Shown: in pieces, positions 22,801 through 29,320 of the stretch
How positions within the stretch are numbered: the stretch's first letter is position 1
How the letters are laid out: each line of letters begins with the position of its first letter
From: Zygnema cylindricum
Taxonomy: Eukaryota > Streptophyta > Zygnematophyceae > Zygnematales > Zygnemataceae
Direction of reading: 5' to 3'
DNA: 29,986 bases
Assembly: GCA_037447655.1 (NCBI GenBank)
Contig: JBBHKE010000928.1
Span: 126,001-155,986 of the forward strand
Notes under the pieces: model-generated
What the model was told of the DNA's origin: nothing
Databases searched by the model: none
Seen by the model: only the letters and a program-made list of their open reading frames with translations
Position numbers and translations under genes: made by a program

Positions 22801-25800
22801 GCTTTGCAAGTAACAGACAAGAGTGGTGAAAAAACAGTGCGAGTCACAAAATATGATTTGACATGTTATAACCTGTTTTTTCTTTGTCGTCTAAAATGTA
22901 AACAGGCAAGCCAAGTGAGAAAAACAGTGGGAGTTAAGCGATACGAGCTAACTACGGCCCAATCAGAATCCACACTAATGGCGGTATTAAGTCGCCAGCC
23001 GGCCGTCACAGCCATGGTGTTGACAGACGAGCTCGTGGCATGGACAGGGGTAAGCAGAAAGGGAACGAGCGAGGGAGGGCCAGACGGAGGGAGGGAGGCA
23101 GGAAGGGGGGGAGGGAGGGGGAGAGGGGGGGAGAGGGAGCGAGGGAGGGAGGTCGGGAGAGGGAGGGAGAGGTGGAAAGAGATGAGAGAGAGGAGAGGGA
23201 GGGGTCTGCGAGCGAGAGAGAGACCCCATTAATTCGTCTTTCCTCAAATCAGTTCCCCGTTTCGGCTATTCCCTGATTTGCCCCTCAATTTCCTTCCTTG
23301 CCCCCTCGTGTTGAAATTCTATGGGGTCCATTCCCCCACAGAATTCGCAGAATTTGTATTTTAAGCTTTTAGTGAAGTTCAAGAGAAGAAGTGGGAGGGT
23401 GTGAGAAAAAGCTTCGACTTAACATAAGCGTTTTTGGCCAAAAATGTGTGTAGTTTGTGAGTGTATTATAAATGCTTTCGCTTGTGTAGCAAAGTTTGTT
23501 TATCGAGCACTGCGGTGTGTAATCGATCCTATCATTTGCCGCCATCTATTGGGGAGGGTGAGGAGGAGAAGAGGAGAGGAAGAGGGAGAGGAAGAGGAGG
23601 CGAGAGGGGGGAAGGGGGGAAGGAGGGTGAGGCTGAGTTGGAGACAAGGACGAAGACAATGTCAGGGGGGAAAGAGAGGGAGAGGGTAACATTTTTCTTT
23701 TTTCACTGTTGTTGGTGCTTGATGATTGGTTTCTGGTTCTAGTTGTGGTGGGTTGTGGTGGTTGTAGTGATTGTGGTGGTGTTGTGGTAGTCGGTGTGAT
23801 TGTAGTTGTTGTTGTGGTAGCTGTGGTTGTGGTTTGTTGGTGCTGCTACTGATGCTTTTTGTTGTTGTTTTTTGTTGTTGTCGTTGCTGTTTTTGTCATT
23901 ATTCCCATTATTGTCCTAGTTGTCGTTTTTGTGGTTGTTATCTTTGCTGTTGTCATTGTTGTCGTTGTTGGTGTTGTTGTTGTTGTTGATGTCATTATGG
24001 TCATTGTTGTCTTTGTCGTTGTTGTCTTCATTATTGTCTTGATCTTTCTTATGATCGCTATCCTTTTTCTAATGATTTATCAATATTATCATGCTTTAAC
24101 TTGGCTTCATACTTATCTCAGTTTTTTCCTTTTTGTATGTAGTGGGGCATCTTCACAGATTCTCGAAATGAGTGTCAATTTGATTCACAATTGAGCCATT
24201 TTGTGACTCTGGTCGGATACGGTACTGAAAATGGGGTTCCATATTGGATTATTCGCAATTCATTTGGATCCGACTGGGGTCAAAACGGGTACGGTCGAAT
24301 TAAAAGAGGAATTTGTGGAGTTAATTCCCTTCCGGCTTCATACCCAGTAATCTCACGTAAGATCTGTCATCTACGAGTCTGAACAAAAAAAATATCGTGG
24401 AAAAACCTGTGCAAAAACCGTTTCTTTTGTTGTTACTGCTATTATCGTTATTATTATTACTGTTATTATCATTATTGTTATTATAAACATTATTATTGTT
24501 GCTGTTAGTAGAATTATTATTCCAACTGTACTATCAATATTGTTTTCCTTGATAATTTATTATTGTTACCCGTTATTTGTTAGTTCTTTTTTGCTATTTA
24601 TTATTCTTAGATTTTTTATTATTAATATTTTTATTTATTAATTATATATTGTTAAGGGGTTTCCTCACCCACCTACCTAATTAAACCTTACCTAAATTAG
24701 AATAATGAAAAAATTAGAATCATTTACTCTATTTGATGTCATAGTGTCGAAATTTCGAGCGACCGAATTAGAGTAATTTACTCTAATTACGATTCGCGGT
24801 GTAGTGTTATTTATCATTATTTTTTTTTTCATTATGATTATTATTGTTTTTACTATTGTTTGGTACTAGGTATGTAAGGTGATTCTTCCATTTCATATCA
24901 TCAATTTCTGATTTTTGAAAAGGAAAGCCTGTTATATTCAAAGAAGTACCGGATTTTTATGTTTCTTGGATTTATAATTTGGAATTTAATCCCCAGACAT
25001 TGAGCCCTCTTTCTCCTTCTCTCCCTCCCTCCCAACTCCCTCTCTCTCTTTTCCTATGTCTCTCTCCCTCTCCTTTCTCCTTTCCCCTGCCTCTCTCTCT
25101 CTCTCCCTTTCTTACCTTTTTCCCCTCTTGCCGTCCTCCTCCCTCTTCGTCCATTCAACATCTCTTTGCATCTTTCAAATTTTTTTTTGGTGCAGCTCCG
25201 GACAACAATGCATGTAACGTCAAAATTAATCCGTGTGGATCCGGCACATGTGTTCCCTCTGCCTCTCCTCCCACAAAGGTTTACACGTGTAGATGTCCTA
25301 ATGGCTATGTTAGTGTGAAAAATTCCGACAATTCCGCAATATGTGCCCTTAGTAAGTTTTTCATGTCCTTAAATTCATTCATGTGTGCCCGTTGTATCTG
25401 ATTTAAGTTCAGATTTTGTAGGTCATTTATATTTGAGCTTTGGGAAAATATTTTTTTTTAACTTAGTTTATCATCTATACCAACGCTTTCTTTCCACCGT
25501 TTACATTTGATCGTTGGTCATATAATTTATACTAAATCTGTGTAACCTTATTTCTAAAGGTTTATCCTTGTATGTAACTTATTTTTGAGCTTTGTGTATG
25601 ATTTATGTTTTAATTTGTATACCATTCATGCCTAAGCTTTTTTCATGTCATTTATATTAGAGATTTGGGCATATCAATTTCCATAAGGCTTTGTATCATT
25701 TGTATTTGAGCAATCATTTATAAAAAAGCAGTGTAAAGTGACCGGTAATTGTGGTTTCACAATTATTATTTCTCTGTGGAAATTTTGTTGATTTGTTTAT

Positions 25801-28800
25801 GTCAAAGCATTTTAGTAGCGGTATGCATTCCTTCAAAACACGAAACTCAACTTTTTTTGTCTTTTATGTTGATATATTCATCATTACACCTAATTCTCAA
25901 AATAGTGTCAGACTACCTTACCTCGTAAGCTCTTTTTTCTTCCCCTTGTAACCCTCCTACGTAAAGGAAACACAAATGGGGTAGCATTGTAATATGTATG
26001 TTTTTTTTTGTTTTTTTTCATTTTGCGGTGCTTGTCACTAATGCCAATTTTGTTTGTAAACATTCGTTTTTTTTTTTTTTTTGTTTTTTTTTGCAGTTGA
26101 TGTGTGCAGCTCCTCGGGGTTTAATCCGTGTGGAGCCGGAAGTTGTATTAATGAACAAAATGGGCTTTACCATTGTGTTTGTTTTCTTGGGTACATACCG
26201 TCGATCAATAGCCAGGGAAAACCCATGTGTGCCCCACGTGAGTACTTTTCAAAACCACGTAAAAACTCATGTATTGCATTTTATTTCCTCGCTTAAACAC
26301 TTAAGAGTCACAGTAAATAAGTTGTAACGAGTCTAGTTAAGCTTTCAAAATTTTAATCATTGACGAATCGATGATATTGTGAAGTTAAGGTTTCATTTTT
26401 TGTTGTTAGTTCGTTTTCAGGTCGTGAATGTTAATTAGTAGTTATTTGAAAGTTCCAATCTTTGTCCTTTTTTTAACTTTGTGAAGAAGCATTGGTTAGT
26501 GACTGTTTGTCGGGCGCATTTACAACAAGAGCGTTTTACTCTTATTTAAATATCTTCTTACTCATATTCACAATCGCTCAACAATTTATTAGTAGTTATT
26601 TGATAAATTTATTTGAACTTAAATTGTCGCAGCGGTGGCTATTGATTCGACTTTACCTCAAACTTATAAAGTACTTTCGGGCGATTATTGTTATGTCATT
26701 GCGTATTCTTTTGGATTAACTATTCAACAGCTCCTTCGTCAAAATACGAACATAAGATGGGTGAGAATTTGTTTTCTTGAAATTTCTATACCTCTCACAA
26801 ATAATATATCCCAAGACTAGAGTTTTGGATCTTATAAGCAAGTTTTGACTTTTGTATCGTAGCTAACCCACACATTATAGACAATTTCTTCTATATGAGG
26901 TGGACTTTACACTAACTAGTGTGTTGTTATGAACCGTTTTACCACACTCATCTCAAAATAACAGGTAGACATTATTGGTAATCAGCTTGGATGACGTTAA
27001 TGGTGATAAATTGAAAAGCAATTATGTAGTTCGGATTAAGTTTAATTTTCGAAATTTGACGAGTTGGGAAGTTATTAATTGCCCTAAAATTTCTTCCAAC
27101 TAGAAGTTGTATCATAGCATAAAAAAAATAAAAAATTACGATGGAACCTCTTTTTTATCCAGATTTTTCCGGTTGGATTTACAAAACTGTTTTCTTTTCC
27201 GTTTTTAATTTCTCGTTGTCGGTGTAACTATGTTGGATTGCAAATTTTCCAAATCTTCATTTTTTTTCTCGATGATGATGTTGGTGCGCGTATTGAAGAT
27301 GTCACATGTCACATGTTCAAGCAAGTCTCTTTTTCTAGTGTTGGGTATCGGGTAGTTTCATATCGCGATAATTTCGATATTCGATATATCGAATATCGAT
27401 CGAGCAGATTCCTCGATATATCGTACCGGGACCAACATAAATTATCGCGATATATATCGCACGTTCAAAACTCCGGGGCAAGTTCGTGCAAAGTTCTTTA
27501 CAGCATTCAAAAAGTAAGTACAGCTCAAAAATTCACATACCTTGATTTCCATAAGATGATCAGTCTACTTGTAATTCATAGATTAAACATCATAGGAATC
27601 AATTTAATCAGACTCATTGATCTCTGAGAAGCAATTAGAAGTTTCAAGTACATAAACATGCAAATCATGGAAACCCAAAGTATCTCCGTCTAACTTACTT
27701 TTCCCGATGGTGGCAAGTAAAAAATAATTTATATTCTTTTTTTTTGTTGTTGTTGTTGAATGTTTTACGTGATTGAATGTGGGAAATTTCAACTTTCCCA
27801 ATGCTCACTCATATTGTGCTCAACTTTGTCCTCTGAACACTAAAAACCCTGAAAAAAACCCTAAAAAACCCTAAAAGTGTTTTGTGTGATTTTTTGTCTG
27901 GGTTTTCGTTTCTATTCAGGGAGATTCTTGTTTCGCTATTGAACAAACGTTTAAACTCGCGACAGGCTCTCTCCCTATATTGAATCCGGGACTTTATTGT
28001 CAAATTGGTCAAACTCCAGAGGGCTACCCTGTGGGGATTCAACCCGGGCAGCAGGTAAAAAAACCAGAAAGCACCCAAAAAAATAAAAAGGAAGCTAAAC
28101 AAAAAATTATCAAACATAAAAGAAAGATAGGAAGGAAAGTCCTATCCGTCCTTGCGAAAAACGCCCTTACAAAGCATTAAAAGATCGTATAAAAAAAAAA
28201 AACTTCATGAACATTTAGAAAGCTGGGATAAAACATCCTTTTTATCATGCGTGTTTGAAAGACTCTACAAAGTCCTAGAGCTGACTTAAAGTCACTGTAA
28301 TTAGTGTGGACAAAGTAAAGATATAAATGGGGAAATTTGAAGACCGTGTCAATTAGTGAGGATCTTATGTAGATGCTTCTGTTCCATTTTTTTTACTTTT
28401 TTGTTATGCAGTGTGGTTTCATAGTGAATAAATTGCATAGTGACCTCATACTATCAGCATGTAAATGTACTATAGTCCATACTAGTTATGGAGACGGTTA
28501 ACCAAGGTCTACGTTTTTTGGCCTTTGTATATTTTACGATGCTACAATTATTTGAACAAAACCGTAAAACACTTGATCTAAATTATTTGGCGTTGTACAA
28601 CAAGAAAGCAAAATTCATTCTTACTTCAAGCCTCAAAATCTTTCATTTCGAAATTGTAAAATGCGCATAAAAAAACCTTAAACATCTCTCACAGAAGTAC
28701 GCATAATGGACATTCTTATAGAAGTTGATCTATTTCTTAATCAAATTTGTGTTTCCTGTTACTTCTTCAATGACAAGCTAGTACGTACGGTTCTAAATAG

Positions 28801-29089
28801 AAAATACTGAAATTAAGAAAGTGGAATTTGTTGAATTGTGCAGGTTTGCATCCTAAGAGGGACACCAGATTCGAGCAAAATATGTACTGGAATCGATGTC
28901 GTGCGAGAAAGTGACAGAAGTAGTAGCAGTCCATGCAACACAATTCTCGCACGAAACACAGGAATCTCGCGACTCGACTTTTTTGAAGTCAACCGAGGCA
29001 TCAACTGCAGAAATCTTTTTGCGGGACAAACGGTAAAAGACAAAAAATGGAGTCTACATTTTGACATAGTGTGCAATAACAAAACGTAA
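13349..29089 (+). CDS. Multi-lectin papain-type protease with EGF and LysM modules (14-exon gene model)
   Basis: Fourteen exons join by GT-AG introns into one open frame (3,018 coding bases, about 1,005 residues, TAA at 29087). Module order with approximate residues: signal peptide 1-30, linker, PAN/apple-like 91-157, second PAN-like 158-222, F-type lectin 223-369, ricin-B-like 370-490, papain C1A domain about 520-737, EGF-like 738-789 and 790-836, LysM 837-1005. The predicted protein is secreted, disulfide-rich, proteolytic and glycan-binding, with no transmembrane segment after the signal peptide. Almost all module borders are phase-1 introns. LysM-bearing papain-type proteases are known from volvocine green algae; adding F-type, ricin and PAN modules is unfamiliar to me. 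Weak points: the donor of exon 5, a missing LysM half between exons 12 and 13, and whether exon 14 is terminal. An additional exon may lie beyond the window. Confidence 0.8.
13818..14888 (+). other. Intron 1 (contains a SINE)
   Basis: The donor gtgagc is at 13818 and the acceptor tcctag ends at 14888. It holds the tRNA-derived SINE with triplicated tail at 13934-14277, a run of C at 14323-14333, and a diverged copy of the dispersed motif near 14343. The rest is AT-rich with no recognised feature. Confidence 0.75.
13934..14277 (+). mobile_element. tRNA-derived SINE with a 3x ~93-bp tail repeat
   Basis: The head contains a Pol III box A-like tgacgcagtgg (13943-13953) followed by ttagcgc, and a box B-like ggttcaaat (13988-13996) 45 bp further on, as in tRNA-derived SINEs. 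It is followed by three tandem copies of a ~93-bp unit starting at 13999, 14093 and 14186, each opening ggccgggctcatcat and ending cttaacaatttgaa. An 86-codon ORF across the tail is a repeat artefact. The SINE sits within intron 1 in sense orientation. I see no secure target-site duplication; an ataaataaataaa tract precedes it. Confidence 0.78.
14889..15086 (+). CDS. Exon 2: second, degenerate PAN-like module
   Basis: The acceptor tcctag and donor ccaa|gtaagc bound a symmetrical phase 1-1 exon of 66 codons. It parallels the end of exon 1: GWTIAMF versus [15 protein letters not shown] versus CKGFNLSP, and YSIEVESKL versus FFIEVESRL. Compared with exon 1 it is shorter and lacks several of the cysteines ([14 protein letters not shown] against [16 protein letters not shown]), keeping only two. 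It therefore arose by duplication of the PAN module and has lost part of the disulfide framework; the fold may be weakened. Confidence 0.8.
15087..17361 (+). other. Intron 2 (2.3 kb)
   Basis: The longest intron of the model. A 100-codon ORF at 15160-15462 has no recognisable domain. A near-perfect 30-bp palindrome lies at 17045-17074. Near 16325-16440, ttattagtgttaa words and an imperfect inverted repeat around gcacttccctt and aaggaagtggc suggest a small decayed element. An unseen small exon cannot be excluded. Confidence 0.6.
17362..17802 (+). CDS. Exon 3: F-type lectin (fucolectin) module
   Basis: A single symmetrical phase 1-1 exon (acceptor ttttag, donor tatg|gtgagt) encodes a complete F-type lectin domain of about 145 residues. 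It opens [14 protein letters not shown] and contains [38 protein letters not shown] and LCEVRVFG, all hallmarks of the family. The fucose-binding signature HX26RXDX4R is exact: His265, then 26 residues, then Arg292, Asp294 and Arg299. The paired Cys-Cys of the fold (DCC) is present. The family binds L-fucose and related sugars. F-type lectins are widespread in animals and sporadic in bacteria and some algae, and absent from land plants as far as I know. The domain looks fully functional. Confidence 0.93.
17803..19322 (+). other. Intron 3, with a pyrimidine tract and an exon-like island
   Basis: It contains a (ctctcc)n-type pyrimidine tract at about 18527-18592 and an exon-like, GC-richer island at about 18593-18725, directly after a possible acceptor (gtggcag). 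The island is open in phase with exon 3 ([14 protein letters not shown] and [11 protein letters not shown] can be read), but I recognise no domain and found no good phase-1 donor, so it is not in the model. The remainder is T-rich. Confidence 0.6.
19323..19460 (+). CDS. Exon 4: ricin-B-like lectin, first repeat
   Basis: Phase 1-1 exon (acceptor gaacag, donor tcaa|gtaagt) of 46 codons. The sequence [15 protein letters not shown], then [10 protein letters not shown] and GSALILS, matches the start of a ricin-type beta-trefoil repeat (a G-yy-N-tGkCLdv pattern). Together with exon 5 it forms a QxW-type lectin region that probably binds galactose- or GalNAc-type sugars; the specificity cannot be read from sequence. 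Confidence 0.82.
19461..20739 (+). other. Intron 4, with a long pyrimidine tract
   Basis: About 280 bases at 20030-20309 are almost pure C/T on the sense strand (ctctccct words) and produce Ser/Leu/Pro-rich false ORFs in all three plus frames. Otherwise it is AT-rich. Confidence 0.75.
20740..20964 (+). CDS. Exon 5: ricin-B-like lectin, second repeat
   Basis: The acceptor ttttgtag is followed by an exon continuing the lectin: [12 protein letters not shown] (QxW motif), [26 protein letters not shown] and SITNQLW (second QxW). Only two of the usual three beta-trefoil repeats are visible, so the trefoil is incomplete unless the third repeat lies in an unseen exon. The end is uncertain: a phase-compatible but weak donor is t|gtgtgt after 20964; the frame otherwise stops at TAA about three codons later. 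Intron 5 (331 bp) follows. Confidence 0.78.
21296..21445 (+). CDS. Exon 6: linker and start of the papain domain
   Basis: Phase 1-1 exon (acceptor gaacag, donor atgcg|gtaaat). After a Ser/Asn-rich linker it carries the typical mature papain N-terminus [17 protein letters not shown] and ends in TCG, the first part of the active-site CGSC. Gln537 (oxyanion-hole Gln, papain Gln19) lies six residues before the catalytic Cys, exactly as in papain. The linker is far too short to be an I29 (ERFNIN) inhibitory propeptide, which plant papains normally carry in front; the lectin modules occupy that place. Confidence 0.9.
21446..22235 (+). other. Intron 6, with dispersed motif and (gtgac)5
   Basis: It contains the dispersed 18-bp motif tacaccgcgaatcgttat at 21811-21828 and a short pentanucleotide tract (gtgac)5 at about 21948-21973. 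No coding evidence. An antisense ORF at 21270-21488 over exon 6 is a shadow. Confidence 0.7.
21811..21828 (+). repeat. Dispersed 18-bp motif, second copy
   Basis: Identical to 6167-6184 and preceded by cag. It is followed by attagagttattaacactaa-type words also found near other copies. Confidence 0.7.
22236..22468 (+). CDS. Exon 7: papain catalytic Cys region
   Basis: Starts in phase 1 after tcacag and ends in phase 0 before gtgaga. It encodes [19 protein letters not shown], with catalytic Cys543 (papain Cys25), then [17 protein letters not shown], the usual SEQ-LvDC and C-x-GG segments with their disulfide cysteines, and [11 protein letters not shown]. The residue after the catalytic Cys is Ser instead of the nearly invariant Trp (CGSCS, not CGSCW). 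A second possible donor (agtt|gtaaag) lies four bases earlier in another phase. Confidence 0.92.
22469..22905 (+). other. Intron 7, with a possible ghost copy of exon 8
   Basis: At 22804-22872 a stretch reads [12 protein letters not shown] in frame with, and similar to, the beginning of exon 8 ([12 protein letters not shown]); at DNA level gtgaaaaaacagtgcgagt resembles gtgagaaaaacagtgggagt. It looks like a duplicated exon start. Phase-0 splice sites for it are not evident. Confidence 0.55.
22906..23049 (+). CDS. Exon 8: papain central region
   Basis: Phase 0-0 exon of 48 codons (acceptor taaacag, donor agg|gtaagc). VGVKRYEL corresponds to the I-x-GY-x-xVP strand of papains, and [16 protein letters not shown] to the conserved EEALMKAVA-x-QPVSVAI helix and strand. 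ELVAWTG leads into WGIF of exon 9, where papains have an F-x-x-Y-x-x-GIF segment. The usual Gly/Ala of the QPV region is kept. Confidence 0.88.
23050..24142 (+). other. Intron 8: two polypurine tracts and a GTT-rich tract
   Basis: The purine tract at about 23055-23225 (gggaggga words) is followed by a GC-richer unrecognised stretch at 23226-23345, a second purine tract at about 23555-23690, and a gtt/gtc trinucleotide-rich stretch at about 23720-24060. ORFs rich in Gly/Arg/Glu, Val/Cys or Thr here are composition artefacts. Confidence 0.8.
24143..24356 (+). CDS. Exon 9: papain catalytic His and Asn region
   Basis: Phase 0 in (acceptor gtatgtag), phase 1 out (donor tcac|gtaaga). It encodes [11 protein letters not shown], then [19 protein letters not shown] with catalytic His685 (papain His159), [18 protein letters not shown] with catalytic Asn705 (papain Asn175), and [17 protein letters not shown], the standard C-terminal end of plant papains. 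The Trp that normally follows the catalytic Asn by two residues (NSW) is Phe (NSF). Together with exons 6-8 the mature protease domain is about 215 residues, normal for family C1A. Confidence 0.95.
24357..25195 (+). other. Intron 9: (tta)n-rich, MITE-like end, pyrimidine tract
   Basis: Contains an attatt/gttatt-rich stretch at 24420-24650, an 11-bp-arm hairpin at 24766-24788 overlapping a reverse copy of the dispersed motif at 24786-24803, and a pyrimidine tract at about 25003-25150 just before the exon 10 acceptor. Confidence 0.7.
24786..24803 (-). repeat. Dispersed motif, reverse-orientation variant
   Basis: On the minus strand it reads tacaccgcgaatcgtaat, differing from the other copies at one position. 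It is adjoined by a near-perfect hairpin (aattagagtaa, one central base, ttactctaatt). Confidence 0.65.
25196..25351 (+). CDS. Exon 10: EGF-like module 1
   Basis: Phase 1-1 exon of 52 codons (acceptor ggtgcag, donor ctta|gtaagt). Six cysteines in EGF order: [14 protein letters not shown], then [10 protein letters not shown], then ICAL. The fold stabilises extracellular multidomain proteins and mediates protein contacts. EGF behind a papain domain is unusual for a plant-type C1A protease, where a granulin domain is the more familiar C-terminal addition. Confidence 0.9.
25352..26096 (+). other. Intron 10
   Basis: T-rich intron without recognised features. The acceptor is preceded by a long T run (26069-26092). 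Confidence 0.75.
26097..26237 (+). CDS. Exon 11: EGF-like module 2
   Basis: Phase 1-1 exon of 47 codons (acceptor ttgcag, donor ccac|gtgagt). Six cysteines: [25 protein letters not shown] and MCAP. Closely parallel to exon 10 (NPCGSGTC versus NPCGAGSC), so the pair arose by exon duplication. Intron 11 (395 bp) follows and holds nothing recognised. Confidence 0.9.
26633..26760 (+). CDS. Exon 12: LysM module 1, N-terminal half
   Basis: Phase 1 in (acceptor gtcgcag), phase 0 out (donor atgg|gtgaga). [20 protein letters not shown], then IQQLLRQN, is the first helix-strand part of a LysM domain (Y-x-V-x-x-GD-x-C-x-x-IA motif). LysM binds chitin, peptidoglycan and related GlcNAc polymers. The usual closing part of the module (C-x-x-IxPGQxLCV) is not encoded here, nor at the start of exon 13. 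Confidence 0.85.
26761..27919 (+). other. Intron 12, with palindromic element and telomere-like repeats
   Basis: Holds a perfect 26-bp palindrome at 27374-27399 flanked by a 14-bp inverted repeat (27360-27373 and 27440-27453), and a three-unit ccctaaa-like patch at 27845-27877. It may also hide the missing LysM half-exon. A 129-codon ORF (27238-27627) crosses the palindrome; its part around VQNSGASSC is faintly LysM-like, but the phases do not fit. Confidence 0.6.
27920..28054 (+). CDS. Exon 13: LysM module 2, C-terminal part
   Basis: Phase 0-0 exon of 45 codons (acceptor attcag, donor gcag|gtaaaa). It begins [13 protein letters not shown], the mid-part of a LysM core, and continues ILNPGLYC, then GIQPGQQ, completed by VCI at the start of exon 14. 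The stretch [13 protein letters not shown] between NPGLYC and the PGQ motif is longer than usual. The opening Y-x-V strand is missing at its start. Confidence 0.87.
28055..28843 (+). other. Intron 13
   Basis: AT-rich, no recognised features; the ORFs inside (for example 27980-28180 and 28488-28670) are extensions of exon 13 or chance. Confidence 0.7.
28844..29089 (+). CDS. Exon 14: LysM module 2 end and LysM-like module 3
   Basis: Acceptor gtgcag, phase 0. It opens VCILRG, closing LysM 2, and continues with a third LysM-like unit: [33 protein letters not shown] and LFAGQTV. The core GD-x-C is altered (SSSSPC), but NRGINC and GQTV are good LysM signatures. Either the exon runs to the TAA at 29087-29089, ending [17 protein letters not shown], or it stops at cg|gtaaaa after 29032 (the same GQ|V position as exon 13) and continues in an exon beyond the repeat or the window. 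A cataaa word at 29167 is the only polyadenylation-like signal seen. Confidence 0.8.
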   Translation, partial: VCILRGTPDSSKICTGIDVVRESDRSSSSPCNTILARNTGISRLDFFEVNRGINCRNLFAGQTVKDKKWSLHFDIVCNNKT

Positions 29090-29320
29090 TCAAGCGCATG
29101 TGTCACAATTTGATAAACAAGATTTCTTGTGGATTTTTTTTTTTCATTAACATGAACATAGTTTGACATAAAAGTGTGATATATGAGGCGTAACCGAAAC
29201 GTGGCATCTGTCACAACTCAAGATGCACAAGATTTCTTACGGCTGAAGGGGTTTCTTTTTTTTTTTAGTTTTTGTTTCACTTATTTTTCCATCCTGTAGA
29301 TGCTTCCACTACATGAAAAA
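29090..29320. other. Downstream flank, probable 3' untranslated region
   Basis: AT-rich with two long T runs. No AATAAA is seen; cataaa is at 29167-29172. No further gene is recognised. Confidence 0.4.

Noticed and set aside
23771-24194. Cys-rich and Val-rich plus-strand ORFs and a Thr-rich minus-strand ORF
   Set aside because: They are translations of a gtt/gtc-rich simple-sequence stretch inside intron 8.
13349-29089. Reassigned stop codons (TAA/TAG as Gln, as in some ulvophytes)
   Set aside because: No in-frame TAA or TAG occurs in any supported exon, and all Gln positions use CAA or CAG, so the standard code fits.
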